A DNA stretch of 64,000 bases. Source: Anaerohalosphaera lusitana. GTDB lineage: Bacteria > Planctomycetota > Phycisphaerae > Sedimentisphaerales > Anaerohalosphaeraceae. Positions 16,017-24,206 of the stretch are shown here, piece after piece. The DNA is taken from assembly GCF_002007645.1 (NCBI RefSeq), contig NZ_CP019791.1, positions 992,001 to 1,056,000 of the forward strand. Reading direction: 5' to 3'. Under the pieces are notes generated by a model. That model was not told where the DNA came from. It worked only from the letters and a program-made list of their open reading frames with translations, and did no database searches. Numbering within the stretch: the stretch's first letter is position 1; every line of letters begins with the position of its first letter. The position numbers were made by a program, and so were the translations under genes.

Positions 16017-17459
16017 CTACTTTCCGTCTTTAATTTCAGGATCACTCACCCGCGTCCGGCCAACCGCCGCGATACCCGCCAGCAGCGCCCGCGCCTTGGT
16101 GATCGTTTCGTCCCATTCCGCCTGGGGCTGCGAATCAGCCACAACACCGCCGCCCGTCTGCACGTACGCGGAATTGCCCCTGATGATAACCGTTCGGATC
16201 GCAATATTCAAGCACGCACTGCCGTCCAGCCCGATAAACCCGATACTGCCCGTATACACGCTCCGTGCCGTCGGTTCCAGCTCGTCGATTATCTCCATCG
16301 AGCGTATCTTAGGTGCCCCCGTGATCGATCCGCCCGGAAACATCGCCCGTAAAATATCGCAAACCGTCCCCCGCCCCTGTTTCTCCCGCAATTCGCCCTC
16401 AACCGTCGCAACAGCATGATACACCGTCGGATACGCCTCGATCGTCCTCGGCTGAACGACCTTTATCGTCCCGTACCTGCAAACCCGCGTCAGATCGTTC
16501 CGCTCCAGATCGATTATCATGTTCAGCTCTGCCTGTTCCTTCTCGCACCCCGCTAGCTGATCGAAATGCTTCTTGTTTATTCGCTCAGCGTCCGCTCCGC
16601 TGACCCTGGCCCGCGTCCCCTTGATAGGCTTTGTGCTGATCTTACCGTCCTGCACACGCACAAAAAGCTCAGGCGAAGCGCTCACCACCGACCACTCCTC
16701 ACCCTTGATAAACGCCGCGTATGGACTGGGATTGTGCCTGTTCTGCCACTGATACAGCTTCACCGGATCCGCAGCATAGTCACACCGAAAACGCTGCGAA
16801 AAATTGATCTGATAAACATCCCCGTCGTGTATGTACTCCTTGATCCGTTCGAACGCATCGAAATACTCCCGCCGACTGATGTTGCACTCGATATTCGCAG
16901 GCTCGACCCCTTCCATGTCCGCATCTGCATCAGTCGCTGCACGGCATTCACAGGACCGTTCGATCAGCTTTTCGAGTTCACGAAATTTTTCCTCTGCAGT
17001 CCATTCCTCCCCCTCAAATTCCCCCGCAGCCGCGTACCACTCTCGATTCACATGGTCATAACATACCGCCCGATCGTAAAACCCCAGCCGGACTACCGGC
17101 AGCCCAAGATCGTCCACCGCAGTATCCGGGATCGACTCGATATACCGTCCCAGCTCATACCCGAAAAATCCAACCCATCCGCACGCGAACATCCCCGCCG
17201 GCAGATCCTCAGGCATCGGCCCACTCAGCTTGTACTTGCCCAGAACGCTCTCCAGCCGCCCGAACGGATCGTCCTCGCCCAGCCTGAATTCGAAAATCTC
17301 CACCGGCTCAGCCATCCACGCCGAAAACCGGTTCGCCCCGCATCCTCCCTCATTGCCCCCCAGAACAGCGGCACCGTCAAGTTTCGCAAAAACCTCCGTA
17401 ACCCCCTCAAGCTCTGCCGCAAATTCCACCCGCTTGATCTTTACTTTGCAATTCTTCAC
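16017..17459 (-). CDS. pabB: Aminodeoxychorismate synthase component I
   Basis: Makes 4-amino-4-deoxychorismate from chorismate with ammonia supplied by PabA. The 480-residue protein has the chorismate-binding core: KEYIHDGDVYQINFSQRF, SASPELFVRVQDG, KPIKGTRAR, ERNDLTRVC, TVYHAVATVEGEL, and PGGSITGAPKIRSMEIIDELE. The PIKGT motif carries the lysine typical of PabB; anthranilate synthase has alanine there, which favours PabB over TrpE. The N-terminal half has GWVGFFGYELGRYIE. The start is GTG 17459. It is followed by pabC after 3 bases. No pabA is visible. Confidence 0.93.
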   Translation of the reverse strand: MKNCKVKIKRVEFAAELEGVTEVFAKLDGAAVLGGNEGGCGANRFSAWMAEPVEIFEFRLGEDDPFGRLESVLGKYKLSGPMPEDLPAGMFACGWVGFFGYELGRYIESIPDTAVDDLGLPVVRLGFYDRAVCYDHVNREWYAAAGEFEGEEWTAEEKFRELEKLIERSCECRAATDADADMEGVEPANIECNISRREYFDAFERIKEYIHDGDVYQINFSQRFRCDYAADPVKLYQWQNRHNPSPYAAFIKGEEWSVVSASPELFVRVQDGKISTKPIKGTRARVSGADAERINKKHFDQLAGCEKEQAELNMIIDLERNDLTRVCRYGTIKVVQPRTIEAYPTVYHAVATVEGELREKQGRGTVCDILRAMFPGGSITGAPKIRSMEIIDELEPTARSVYTGSIGFIGLDGSACLNIAIRTVIIRGNSAYVQTGGGVVADSQPQAEWDETITKARALLAGIAAVGRTRVSDPEIKDGK

Positions 17460-17478
17460 CTCGCCTGCTTCTCCGTCC

Positions 17479-18159
17479 TCACCTGTTCGCCTGCCTGAAC
17501 TCTTCTATGATCCGCACCGAGGCACTGCAGCCGATCCGTGACGCGCCAGCCTCGATCATCGCAACAGCATCATCAGCCGTCCGTATCCCCCCAGCCGCCT
17601 TGATCTTGCATCCCGGTGCACTCTCAGCCATTATCTGAACTGCCTCGACACTCGCTCCGCCGCTCTTGTGCATGCCCGTGCTTGTCTTTATATAGTCCAC
17701 CCCAATATCCTCGCACTCCTGGCAGGCAAAACGTATCTGTTTCTCGGTCAGTGCTGACGCTTCGATGATCACCTTCAGCACGACCGCCGGTCTGAACGAC
17801 CTGCAAACCTTCATAACCGCTTGGATATCTCGTCTGAGATATCGGCTGTTACCCTCGATGATCGAAGGCAGATCGGCGACCATGTCTATCTCGTCCGCCC
17901 CCGCCATTATCACCTCTTTCGTTTGTGCAGCCTTTATCTTCGCAGAATCCGCCCCGAATGGAAACCCCGCAACTCCGTCCACGACAACTTCGCTGCCCCT
18001 CAGCTTCTCCGCAGCAAGCGACGTCCAGCGGGGCAGAACGCACACACTGTGAAATCTGTACTCTATCGCTTCATCACAAAGCTGTTCGATCTCTCCCCTA
18101 GTCGCTACCGGATCGAGCAATGTGTGGTCAATGTAAGCTGCAAGTTCTTTATCCGTCAT
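17479..18159 (-). CDS. deoC: Deoxyribose-phosphate aldolase
   Basis: Splits 2-deoxyribose 5-phosphate into acetaldehyde and glyceraldehyde 3-phosphate in nucleoside salvage. The 226-residue protein starts MTDKELAAYIDHTLL, contains VVGFP-like VAGFPFGAD, and the Schiff-base Lys158 in DYIKTSTG, followed by GGIRTADDA. ATG 18159 is chosen for the GGGAGGG ribosome site 9 bases upstream; the frame stays open to 18327 but that part overlaps the upstream gene and has no family likeness. It is 16 bases after a gene with a deoxyribosyltransferase-like domain, which makes a nucleotide-salvage pair plausible. Confidence 0.95.
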   Translation of the reverse strand: MTDKELAAYIDHTLLDPVATRGEIEQLCDEAIEYRFHSVCVLPRWTSLAAEKLRGSEVVVDGVAGFPFGADSAKIKAAQTKEVIMAGADEIDMVADLPSIIEGNSRYLRRDIQAVMKVCRSFRPAVVLKVIIEASALTEKQIRFACQECEDIGVDYIKTSTGMHKSGGASVEAVQIMAESAPGCKIKAAGGIRTADDAVAMIEAGASRIGCSASVRIIEEFRQANR

Positions 18160-18175
18160 TATGATTCCCTCCCGT

Positions 18176-19243
18176 TCAATCAGTGAAAAACCCTGCCGCC
18201 TCATCCAGCGACCTGAATACTTTCGTTGCGGTCTGCGTAACGAATACCGACGGATCCTTCGGGCTCGGCCAGATAACATAAACTTCCTTGCCCGCCTCGT
18301 GCGCGTGCTGCAGTTCCCGCTCCACACCGCTGCTTATCGCCGCCCGGCCCTCGCCCAGATGCGGTATGTAGCTGATGATCATATTGCTCTGATCGATCAA
18401 AGCGAAGTCCCGCGTATACGTCTGGCTGCTGATATCCTTCTCCACATTTATAGCTTCCGCAAGATCGAGCCGCACCTTCCGTCCCAGCGCGTGCAGCTCG
18501 ATGAAATCCTGACCGCTCTGCGCCGCCCGCTTCGCCCGGTAGGGCAGGTACGCCTCTTCCAGATCCCCCGGATCAAAACACGTAAAGCTCTCTTTCATCT
18601 TGCCACGAAAATCCGCGATCTCCTCCAGCACTTCCGGCATATCCATCACGTGCGTCATCGGAAAGCTCAAATAAGCCTTCTTACGCTCAGGCTCAAATAT
18701 CATCCGGTAGCAGCTCTCGATAGTGGTTTTGTCCTCACCCCGCGCAAGTATATAATACCCGGCGTCCTCGTTTACGCCTTCTTTCATCAGCTCCGTCGCG
18801 ATCGTTTCCTCTTCACGCCAGACCAGAAGATCCTTGAGCGTATGATTGATCGGATGTTCCGCCAGCAGCCTCACGTGCAGCGCATCCACGCTGTCCACCA
18901 TGCAGATATAATAGTCCGCGTCCAACTGACGCATCTGGTCGAAATCGAAGGCCCTGAACAGCCCGTGCCTCCACCTGAACGTGGCGTGCGTGTTGATGAT
19001 GATGTTCTCGCCGTTCCGTGCCTTGGCGATGATGTCCTTGATGATGCTTCGTCGAAGTGACCGTAGTCTCTGCAGTGGAATGTCCAAAATCCTCCCCGCA
19101 GCGATATCCGGCGCCTCGGCATACATCATATCCCCCACGTTGCAAAGCGTAACCTGCTTACCCCTCTCGTTCGCAAGTCTGACCACTTCTTCGAGGTACT
19201 GCTTCTTGTCGATGCCGACCATGCCCGTAACAACTGCGATCAT
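18176..19243 (-). CDS. Archaeal-type adenylate-kinase-like domain fused to a nucleoside deoxyribosyltransferase-like domain
   Basis: A 355-residue two-domain protein. The N-terminal ~180 residues resemble archaeal-type adenylate kinase: VVTGMVGIDKK at the P-loop, CNVGDMM, and INTHATFRWRHGL where the archaeal enzyme has a DTHAxxRTPxGY-like strand. The P-loop keeps GxxGxxK but lacks the following Ser/Thr, so catalysis is doubtful. The C-terminal ~170 residues, from KKAYLSFPMTHV, resemble nucleoside 2-deoxyribosyltransferases, with DFALIDQSNMIISYIP and SSGVERELQHAHEAGKEV. CAGGAGAAACG precedes the ATG. It heads the operon running into deoC. Domain calls are from pattern recognition and the substrate is unknown. 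Confidence 0.65.
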   Translation of the reverse strand: MIAVVTGMVGIDKKQYLEEVVRLANERGKQVTLCNVGDMMYAEAPDIAAGRILDIPLQRLRSLRRSIIKDIIAKARNGENIIINTHATFRWRHGLFRAFDFDQMRQLDADYYICMVDSVDALHVRLLAEHPINHTLKDLLVWREEETIATELMKEGVNEDAGYYILARGEDKTTIESCYRMIFEPERKKAYLSFPMTHVMDMPEVLEEIADFRGKMKESFTCFDPGDLEEAYLPYRAKRAAQSGQDFIELHALGRKVRLDLAEAINVEKDISSQTYTRDFALIDQSNMIISYIPHLGEGRAAISSGVERELQHAHEAGKEVYVIWPSPKDPSVFVTQTATKVFRSLDEAAGFFTD

Positions 19244-19352
19244 CTCGTTTCTCCTGGTCCTCGATTGCTGCTTTTAATTGTCAAACACTATCCTGCACCA
19301 GCTCCCCGATGCTTGCTCGGTCTCAACCAACCACGCACAACCAGGCATGAAG

Positions 19353-20441
19353 TTACAGGTTTTTCAGTCTTTCCTGCTTGTCGTGCTCCTTCAAGGCAGC
19401 CACCACCTCGTCCAGCTCGCCCATTATGACCTTATCCAGGCTGTACAGTGAAAGGTTGATGCGGTGATCTGTCAACCTGTTCTGCGGGAAATTATACGTA
19501 CGGATACGCTGCGACCTGTCGCCCGACCCGATCATCGTCTTTCGCTGCTGGTCGCGTTCCTGGTTGAGTTCCTGCATCTGGTGTTCGTACAGCCGGCTTC
19601 GCAAAATCCGCCACGCCTTCGAGCGGTTCTTGTGCTGACTCTTCTCGTCCCGCATACTGACCGTGATGCCGCTGGGCACGTGCTCCAGCTTGATCGCGCT
19701 GTTTGTCTTGTTCACGCTCTGGCCGCCCGGACCGCCCGCACGGCTGACGTGTTCAACCACATCGTTCGGGTCGATGTCTACCTCGACTTCCTCCGGCTCG
19801 GGCAATACCGCAACCGTTGCCGCCGAGGTGTGTATCCTCCCCTGCGTTTCCGTCTCAGGAACCCGCTGGACCCTGTGTCCGCCGCTCTCATAACCGAAAT
19901 CGACCCACACACCGTCGCCCTTGATATTCAATATGACCTCGCGAAAGCCCCCCAGCTCATTCGCGCTCATTTCCATCGTCTCGACCTTCCAGCCGTTCTT
20001 CTCCGCATATCGCGTATACATAGCCGCCAGGTCACGCGCGAACAACGCCGCCTCGTCACCGCCGGTGCCCGCCCGTATCTCCATGATGATCGACCCGATA
20101 GAAGCGTCATCCGCCATCACCAGCGTCTCTTTGATCTCTTCGATAAGGGTGTCTCGCTTTGCCGAAAGTTCCTCGATCTCCGCCTTCGCCAGCTCCGCGA
20201 ACTCCGGATCAACGTCCGGATCGTTCAGCATTACCTCGCTCTCTTCAACCCCCTGTACCGCTTCGGCATACTCGCGATACTTTTCAACCATCGGTCTGAG
20301 TTTGCCCTGTTCCTTGCTAAGTGAAACCACCTTCTCGACATTGCTCGCAACCTCAGGATCGCTCATCTCTTTTTCGATCTGGGCATACCGCTCGTCCAGT
20401 TCTCTGAGTTTGGCCAGAAGTCCGCTATTTTCATCAGACAT
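19353..20441 (-). CDS. prfA: Peptide chain release factor 1
   Basis: Recognises UAA and UAG stop codons and triggers peptidyl-tRNA hydrolysis. The 362-residue length is standard. The GGQ loop reads SRAGGPGGQSVNKTNSA near residue 235, and the C-terminal region has MRDEKSQHKNRSKAWRILR and RIRTYNFPQNRLTDHRI. AGAGG lies 7 bases before ATG 20441. The methyltransferase gene prmC, often directly downstream, is missing here. prfB lies 2.6 kb away on the opposite strand. Confidence 0.97.
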   Translation of the reverse strand: MSDENSGLLAKLRELDERYAQIEKEMSDPEVASNVEKVVSLSKEQGKLRPMVEKYREYAEAVQGVEESEVMLNDPDVDPEFAELAKAEIEELSAKRDTLIEEIKETLVMADDASIGSIIMEIRAGTGGDEAALFARDLAAMYTRYAEKNGWKVETMEMSANELGGFREVILNIKGDGVWVDFGYESGGHRVQRVPETETQGRIHTSAATVAVLPEPEEVEVDIDPNDVVEHVSRAGGPGGQSVNKTNSAIKLEHVPSGITVSMRDEKSQHKNRSKAWRILRSRLYEHQMQELNQERDQQRKTMIGSGDRSQRIRTYNFPQNRLTDHRINLSLYSLDKVIMGELDEVVAALKEHDKQERLKNL

Positions 20442-20646
20442 ACATAAACCTCTGCATAAAACCTACATTCATGTTTCCAGAGCTGATACGACACCGAAGA
20501 AAGCATGTTTGACAAACAAAAAAGCGTTTTACAGATTCGGGCGGTATCGAGTGAGCAGGGGGCTCGCAATGGACAAAAAAATTGCGCTGCCGATACATAA
20601 CCTGTAAGACCATGACCAACAGCGCAAGTTGTGGTTGTAAGTATAG

Positions 20647-20883
20647 CTACTTCTTTTCTTTTTTCTTGAAGTAGTCGCCGCCGTACTTCTTCTTAAAGCG
20701 GTCGATACGCCCTGCAGTATCAACATATTTCTGCTTACCCGTATAGAACGGATGACACATGGAGCAGATTTCCGCGTGAATGTCATCTACCGTACTGCGT
20801 GTCTCGAAAGTATTTCCGCAACCGCAGCGAACCTTCGCATTATCGTATTTTGGGTGAATGCCTTTTTTCATTGTACTGTCCAA
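20647..20883 (-). CDS. rpmE: 50S ribosomal protein L31, zinc-binding form
   Basis: A 78-residue large-subunit protein. It begins [19 protein letters not shown] within a few residues of the ORF start (MDST lead) and keeps the zinc ligands CGCG and [10 protein letters not shown], so it is the C+ (zinc-containing) type. [17 protein letters not shown] is the usual C-terminal signature. The start may be at the ATG of MKKGIH (20871) rather than 20883. A strong minus-strand promoter lies 41 bases upstream. The 205 bases between it and prfA hold no recognisable gene. Confidence 0.96.
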   Translation of the reverse strand: MDSTMKKGIHPKYDNAKVRCGCGNTFETRSTVDDIHAEICSMCHPFYTGKQKYVDTAGRIDRFKKKYGGDYFKKKEKK

Positions 20884-20923
20884 TTATCTGAATCGAAACG
20901 TCTTCAAATGGTCAAAACCGCAA

Positions 20924-20951
20924 ATTATACGGCTCAACACGTGATTTTCAA
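20924..20951 (-). promoter_or_regulatory. Sigma70-type promoter for rpmE
   Basis: On the minus strand TTGAAA (20946-20951), a 16-base spacer and TATAAT (20924-20929) stand about 40 bases before the rpmE start. Confidence 0.65.
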
Positions 20952-21025
20952 TGAAATTCGCGAAATTTTACACAAATTCCTCTTGATAATCATTCTCTGT
21001 AATCATGTTCTGCCCGCTGAAACCG

Positions 21026-21445
21026 TTAGAAGCCGTAAACTTTCCGCAGATCAGCTTCCGACGGCATAGTCTCATAGAACTCGCCCTTCGGCCCGACATA
21101 GCCGTTATTTTCTTTCTCGAGAGTCACGGGTGTCTTCGAACCGTTGCTGTTGGTTACCCATACCGTAACAGTGTCACTCTGGATATTCCGATATGTCTGG
21201 TCGCGTTCATCTTCGTCTTCCTGTTTGTCTTCCTGATGTTTGCCGAGCAGATAACCTGCGGCCCCGCCTATGCCTGCACCGATCAGTGTGCTTTCAGTAT
21301 CGCCTCCAGCGGCCTGGCCGATACCCGCACCAGCACCCGCACCGATCAGTGCGCCTGTCTGTGATTTGCTCTCGCACCCGCTCATCATCAACACGCCGGC
21401 ACTCAATATAACCACAAGCGTTGCTAATCCTAAATTCCTGAACAT
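21026..21445 (-). CDS. Glycine-zipper lipoprotein
   Basis: A 139-residue envelope protein. A signal peptide ends in the lipobox MSGC, so the mature protein should be lipid-anchored at Cys24. Two glycine-rich blocks follow (GALIGAGAGAGIGQAAGG and LIGAGIGGAAGYLLG), the glycine-zipper pattern of the SlyB/OmpA-associated 17-kDa antigen type, then an acidic linker KQEDKQEDEDERD and a ~50-residue tail. Function is unknown; such proteins usually stabilise or associate with the outer membrane. No operon partner is evident. Confidence 0.8.
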   Translation of the reverse strand: MFRNLGLATLVVILSAGVLMMSGCESKSQTGALIGAGAGAGIGQAAGGDTESTLIGAGIGGAAGYLLGKHQEDKQEDEDERDQTYRNIQSDTVTVWVTNSNGSKTPVTLEKENNGYVGPKGEFYETMPSEADLRKVYGF

Positions 21446-21576
21446 AATAGCACCCCTATCAAAAATAAGTCTTCAAATCAATTTACGCCATACTTTTCAT
21501 TATACGCACATACTTGTGCCGGGCTACCCAATTTTTGGCCTGAATTCGCAAATAGTTTTTGATTAGCCGTAAAAAC

Positions 21577-21849
21577 TTATTTCTTCGACGCTTTCAGCCA
21601 GTCCTCCAGGTTCTTCGCCAGCACCGTAACCGATCTCTGGCTCATAATGTGCTCGATCATTGCGGGCTTGATCTTGAGCTTGACCATCGCTTTTTCCACA
21701 CGTTCCCATAGCCGATCCTGTTTGGCCTTAGAATCCGCCAGATAAAGCTCCGTTACAAGTTCCTGCAGCTTGGAAAGCATTATATTGTCCAGATTTTCGT
21801 AATATCTGGAAATCACGTTCTTCTGATACTGAGATCGCTCTTTTGCCAT
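21577..21849 (-). CDS. Small hypothetical helical protein
   Basis: A 90-residue charged, helical protein beginning MAKERSQYQKNVISRYYENL. ATG 21849 is chosen for the GAGGAAAACG ribosome site; an upstream extension to 21888 has poor coding character. No signal peptide, membrane segment or catalytic motif is visible. I do not recognise the family. It lies alone between the glycine-zipper lipoprotein and a PEP-CTERM gene on the other strand. Confidence 0.65.
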   Translation of the reverse strand: MAKERSQYQKNVISRYYENLDNIMLSKLQELVTELYLADSKAKQDRLWERVEKAMVKLKIKPAMIEHIMSQRSVTVLAKNLEDWLKASKK

Positions 21850-22044
21850 CGTTTTCCTCTTTTTGATCGTAAATTTCACTTTGAACACATCCTAAACCGA
21901 CAGCCCGCAAGTGAAAAGCTAAATGTGCCGATTTGTGTGTGCATAAATCGCGAAAAAAACGGACTTGCTAATGCGCCACTAACAAAAGAATGCGAAAAAT
22001 TTCCTGTTTCGGGGAGCACTACTCCTGAAATCCTAAAATAAAGA

Positions 22045-22074
22045 TTGGCGCGACCCTACCACAAATGGTATAAT
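22045..22074 (+). promoter_or_regulatory. Extended -10 promoter for the 22137 PEP-CTERM gene
   Basis: TTGGCG (22045-22050), an 18-base spacer and TATAAT (22069-22074) preceded by TGG, which fits an extended -10 box. It gives a leader of about 55 bases. Confidence 0.6.
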
Positions 22075-22136
22075 CGCGAATGACAAGAATGTGTGTGCTG
22101 AATGTGGTAATGTTTTTGAGAAAATGGGGAGTAACG

Positions 22137-22733
22137 ATGAAAAAGATTCTAGTGATAGCAGTTGCAGCTCTAATTTCCTTGCCGTGCATATCTTTCGCAG
22201 GCCCGACCGCAAATTTCGACCAGATCGACTTCAGCGCCTACCAGCTCCTCTACAGCATTAACGCTGGTGTGGATAATACTGATCTGGCCGGTGTTGGCGT
22301 TACAAGCTCGGTCTATTCCGATGGCAGCGAGTATGTATACGCCTATCAGCTCTTCAATCAGAGCGATGTTACCCTCGAAAATTTCGTCGTGCCTGATTTT
22401 CCGGGCATAATTCAAGGCAGCCTCGCTTACACCACCATGGCCTTGCCCTTCGAATTCGACTCTAATATCGACGTAGTTCCGTTCTATGCCGAAGTCGCCG
22501 CTGGAGATTCCGTCCAGTTCGAGTTTAATTCGGCATTCGCCTTTTCCGATCTGGCACCCGGCACAACCAGCGCCGTACTTCTGGTTAAAAGCACCGATGA
22601 ATGGACTACCCGTCAGGCGATCGTCCAGAATGGCGAAACAGGTACGGTCGACGTAGTCGCCGCGGTTCCCGAGCCCACCAGCATAGCACTTCTCAGCTTC
22701 GGAACCCTGGTTCTGACTCGCAGACGCAAATAA
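22137..22733 (+). CDS. PEP-CTERM sorting-domain protein
   Basis: A 198-residue secreted protein. It has a signal peptide (MKKILVIAVAALISL...SFA) and a C-terminal sorting tail of VPEPTSIALL, a hydrophobic stretch and RRRK. Such proteins are exported and processed by an exosortase/archaeosortase-type enzyme, which is not encoded in this window. The body is beta-rich and rich in acidic and small residues, without catalytic motifs I recognise. ATG 22137 has GGGGAG 5 bases upstream; an in-frame ATG at 22080 would put 19 residues ahead of the signal peptide. It has its own promoter and terminator, so it is a single-gene unit. Confidence 0.85.
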   Translation: MKKILVIAVAALISLPCISFAGPTANFDQIDFSAYQLLYSINAGVDNTDLAGVGVTSSVYSDGSEYVYAYQLFNQSDVTLENFVVPDFPGIIQGSLAYTTMALPFEFDSNIDVVPFYAEVAAGDSVQFEFNSAFAFSDLAPGTTSAVLLVKSTDEWTTRQAIVQNGETGTVDVVAAVPEPTSIALLSFGTLVLTRRRK

Positions 22734-22756
22734 TTTGCTGAAAAACCAAAAAACTA

Positions 22757-22791
22757 AAAGCCCGTTCACGGTCAGTGAGCGGGCTTTTTTT
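22757..22791 (+). terminator. Intrinsic terminator after the PEP-CTERM gene
   Basis: AAAGCCCGTTCAC and GTGAGCGGGCTTT pair over 13 bp (one G-T wobble) around GGTCA, followed by T7. It is nearly symmetrical and could work in both directions. Confidence 0.88.
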
Positions 22792-22948
22792 GACCTATAC
22801 AATCTCTGCTGGACCTCAAGACGTGTTGGTCTTTCGGCCCTCTCGCTTTAAACCGGCACTTTTCTCCCAAGCCATCCGCCCAAATTCAGAACATCCCGTC
22901 CGTTCCATCGAATATCAAGCAGGGTATACACCAAAAGCATAACTATCG

Positions 22949-22977
22949 TTGCAAACACCCGCTTTTTCTGCTATAAA
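22949..22977 (+). promoter_or_regulatory. Sigma70-type promoter for prfB
   Basis: TTGCAA (22949-22954), a 17-base spacer and TATAAA (22972-22977), about 80 bases before the prfB GTG start. Confidence 0.6.
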
Positions 22978-23056
22978 CCCAGTTGGCTGTTGCATTTTTG
23001 CTGTTTAAGCAAGTCCAGCCAACAACATGATAATCACAAAAGAAAGGTTTTTCTCC

Positions 23057-24182
23057 GTGGTAGAGATCACAGAACTCAAATCAACTATCAGCGAGTTGGA
23101 GGCCCGGGTGCAACACATCCGGGAGTGGCTTTGACCTGCCTTCAAAGATCGCTCTAAAGCAGGATTACGAAAAAAAGATGGCCAACCCCTCCTTCTGGGA
23201 CGATCCCGAACAGGCCCAGAAGATCGTCACCAGCCTAAGCGCCGTCAAATCGATGGTCGAACCCGCCCAGGAAGTCACCAATTCGGTCCAGGACCTGCAG
23301 GAACTGCTAATCCTCGCCGAAGACGAAGGCGATGAGGATGTCCTCCAGTCCGTCGCCGAAGATGCCGAAAAACTGCAAAAGCGCTGCGACCGCATCGAAG
23401 TTGCAGCCATGCTCTCCGGCCCGGACGACATGCGGAACTGCTTTTTCAGCATCCACGCCGGCGCAGGCGGAACCGAGAGCTGCGACTGGGCTTCCATGCT
23501 CCTCCGCATGTACACCCGCTATTTCGAGCAGAATGACTTCAAATTCGAAGAGCTCGACACCACGCCCGGTGAAGAAGCCGGCGTACGTTCGATCACCCTC
23601 AAGGTCGCCGGCCCCTTCGCGTTTGGCAAACTCGTATGCGAAGCAGGTGTCCACCGTCTCGTACGCATAAGCCCGTTCGACTCACAAAGCCGACGCCATA
23701 CCAGCTTCGCAGCGGTCGACGTCATGCCCGAATACGAAGACGATATCGACATCGACCTCAAGGACGACGATCTGCGAATCGACTTCTACCGTGCAAGCGG
23801 CGCAGGCGGCCAGCACGTCAACAAAACCAGCTCCGCCGTCCGCATAACGCACCTGCCCACCGGCATCGTCGTACAGTGTCAGAACGACCGCAGCCAGCAC
23901 AAAAACAAGGCCGAGGCGTTCAAGATGCTCAAGTCCCGTCTCTACATGCTCGAACAGCAGAAACGCGACGATGAGCTCGCTAAACTCTACGGCAACAAGG
24001 GCGAGATAGCATGGGGCAACCAGATCCGCAGTTACGTCATGCAGCCGTACCAGATGGTCAAGGACCATCGAACCGACGAGCAGACCGGTAACGTCGACGC
24101 TGTACTCGACGGCGACATCGAAAAGTTCATCGAGAGCTATCTCAAATACAAGAGCAACAAGAAGAACAAAAAACGAGCCTGA
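23057..24182 (+). CDS. prfB: Peptide chain release factor 2 (programmed +1 frameshift)
   Basis: Recognises UAA and UGA stops. The gene is read in two frames: GTG 23057 opens 25 codons (VVEITELKSTISEL...) ending at an in-frame TGA at 23132-23134, and a +1 shift on CTT-TGA-C continues as DLPSKIALKQDYEKK into the main frame. The body carries the RF2 domains and the GGQ loop RASGAGGQHVNKTSSAV, plus QCQNDRSQHKNKAEAFKML. With the shift the protein is about 374 residues, the usual length; the uninterrupted frame from 23178 alone lacks the N-terminal helices. The shift lets RF2 regulate its own synthesis. AAAGG lies 9 bases before the GTG. Confidence 0.95.
23121..23135 (+). promoter_or_regulatory. 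prfB programmed +1 frameshift site
   Basis: The slippery CTT is followed by the in-frame stop TGA and C, the same TGAC context as in Escherichia coli. GGGAG lies three bases before CTT, acting as the internal Shine-Dalgarno that promotes slippage. The frames before and after the site join exactly as the RF2 family requires. Confidence 0.92.
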
Positions 24183-24206
24183 TATATTTCACAGAGGAAC
24201 ACGACC

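Noticed and set aside
18160-18327. N-terminal extension of deoC
   Set aside because: It overlaps the upstream gene, is Arg-rich and unlike any aldolase; ATG 18159 has GGGAGGG before it.
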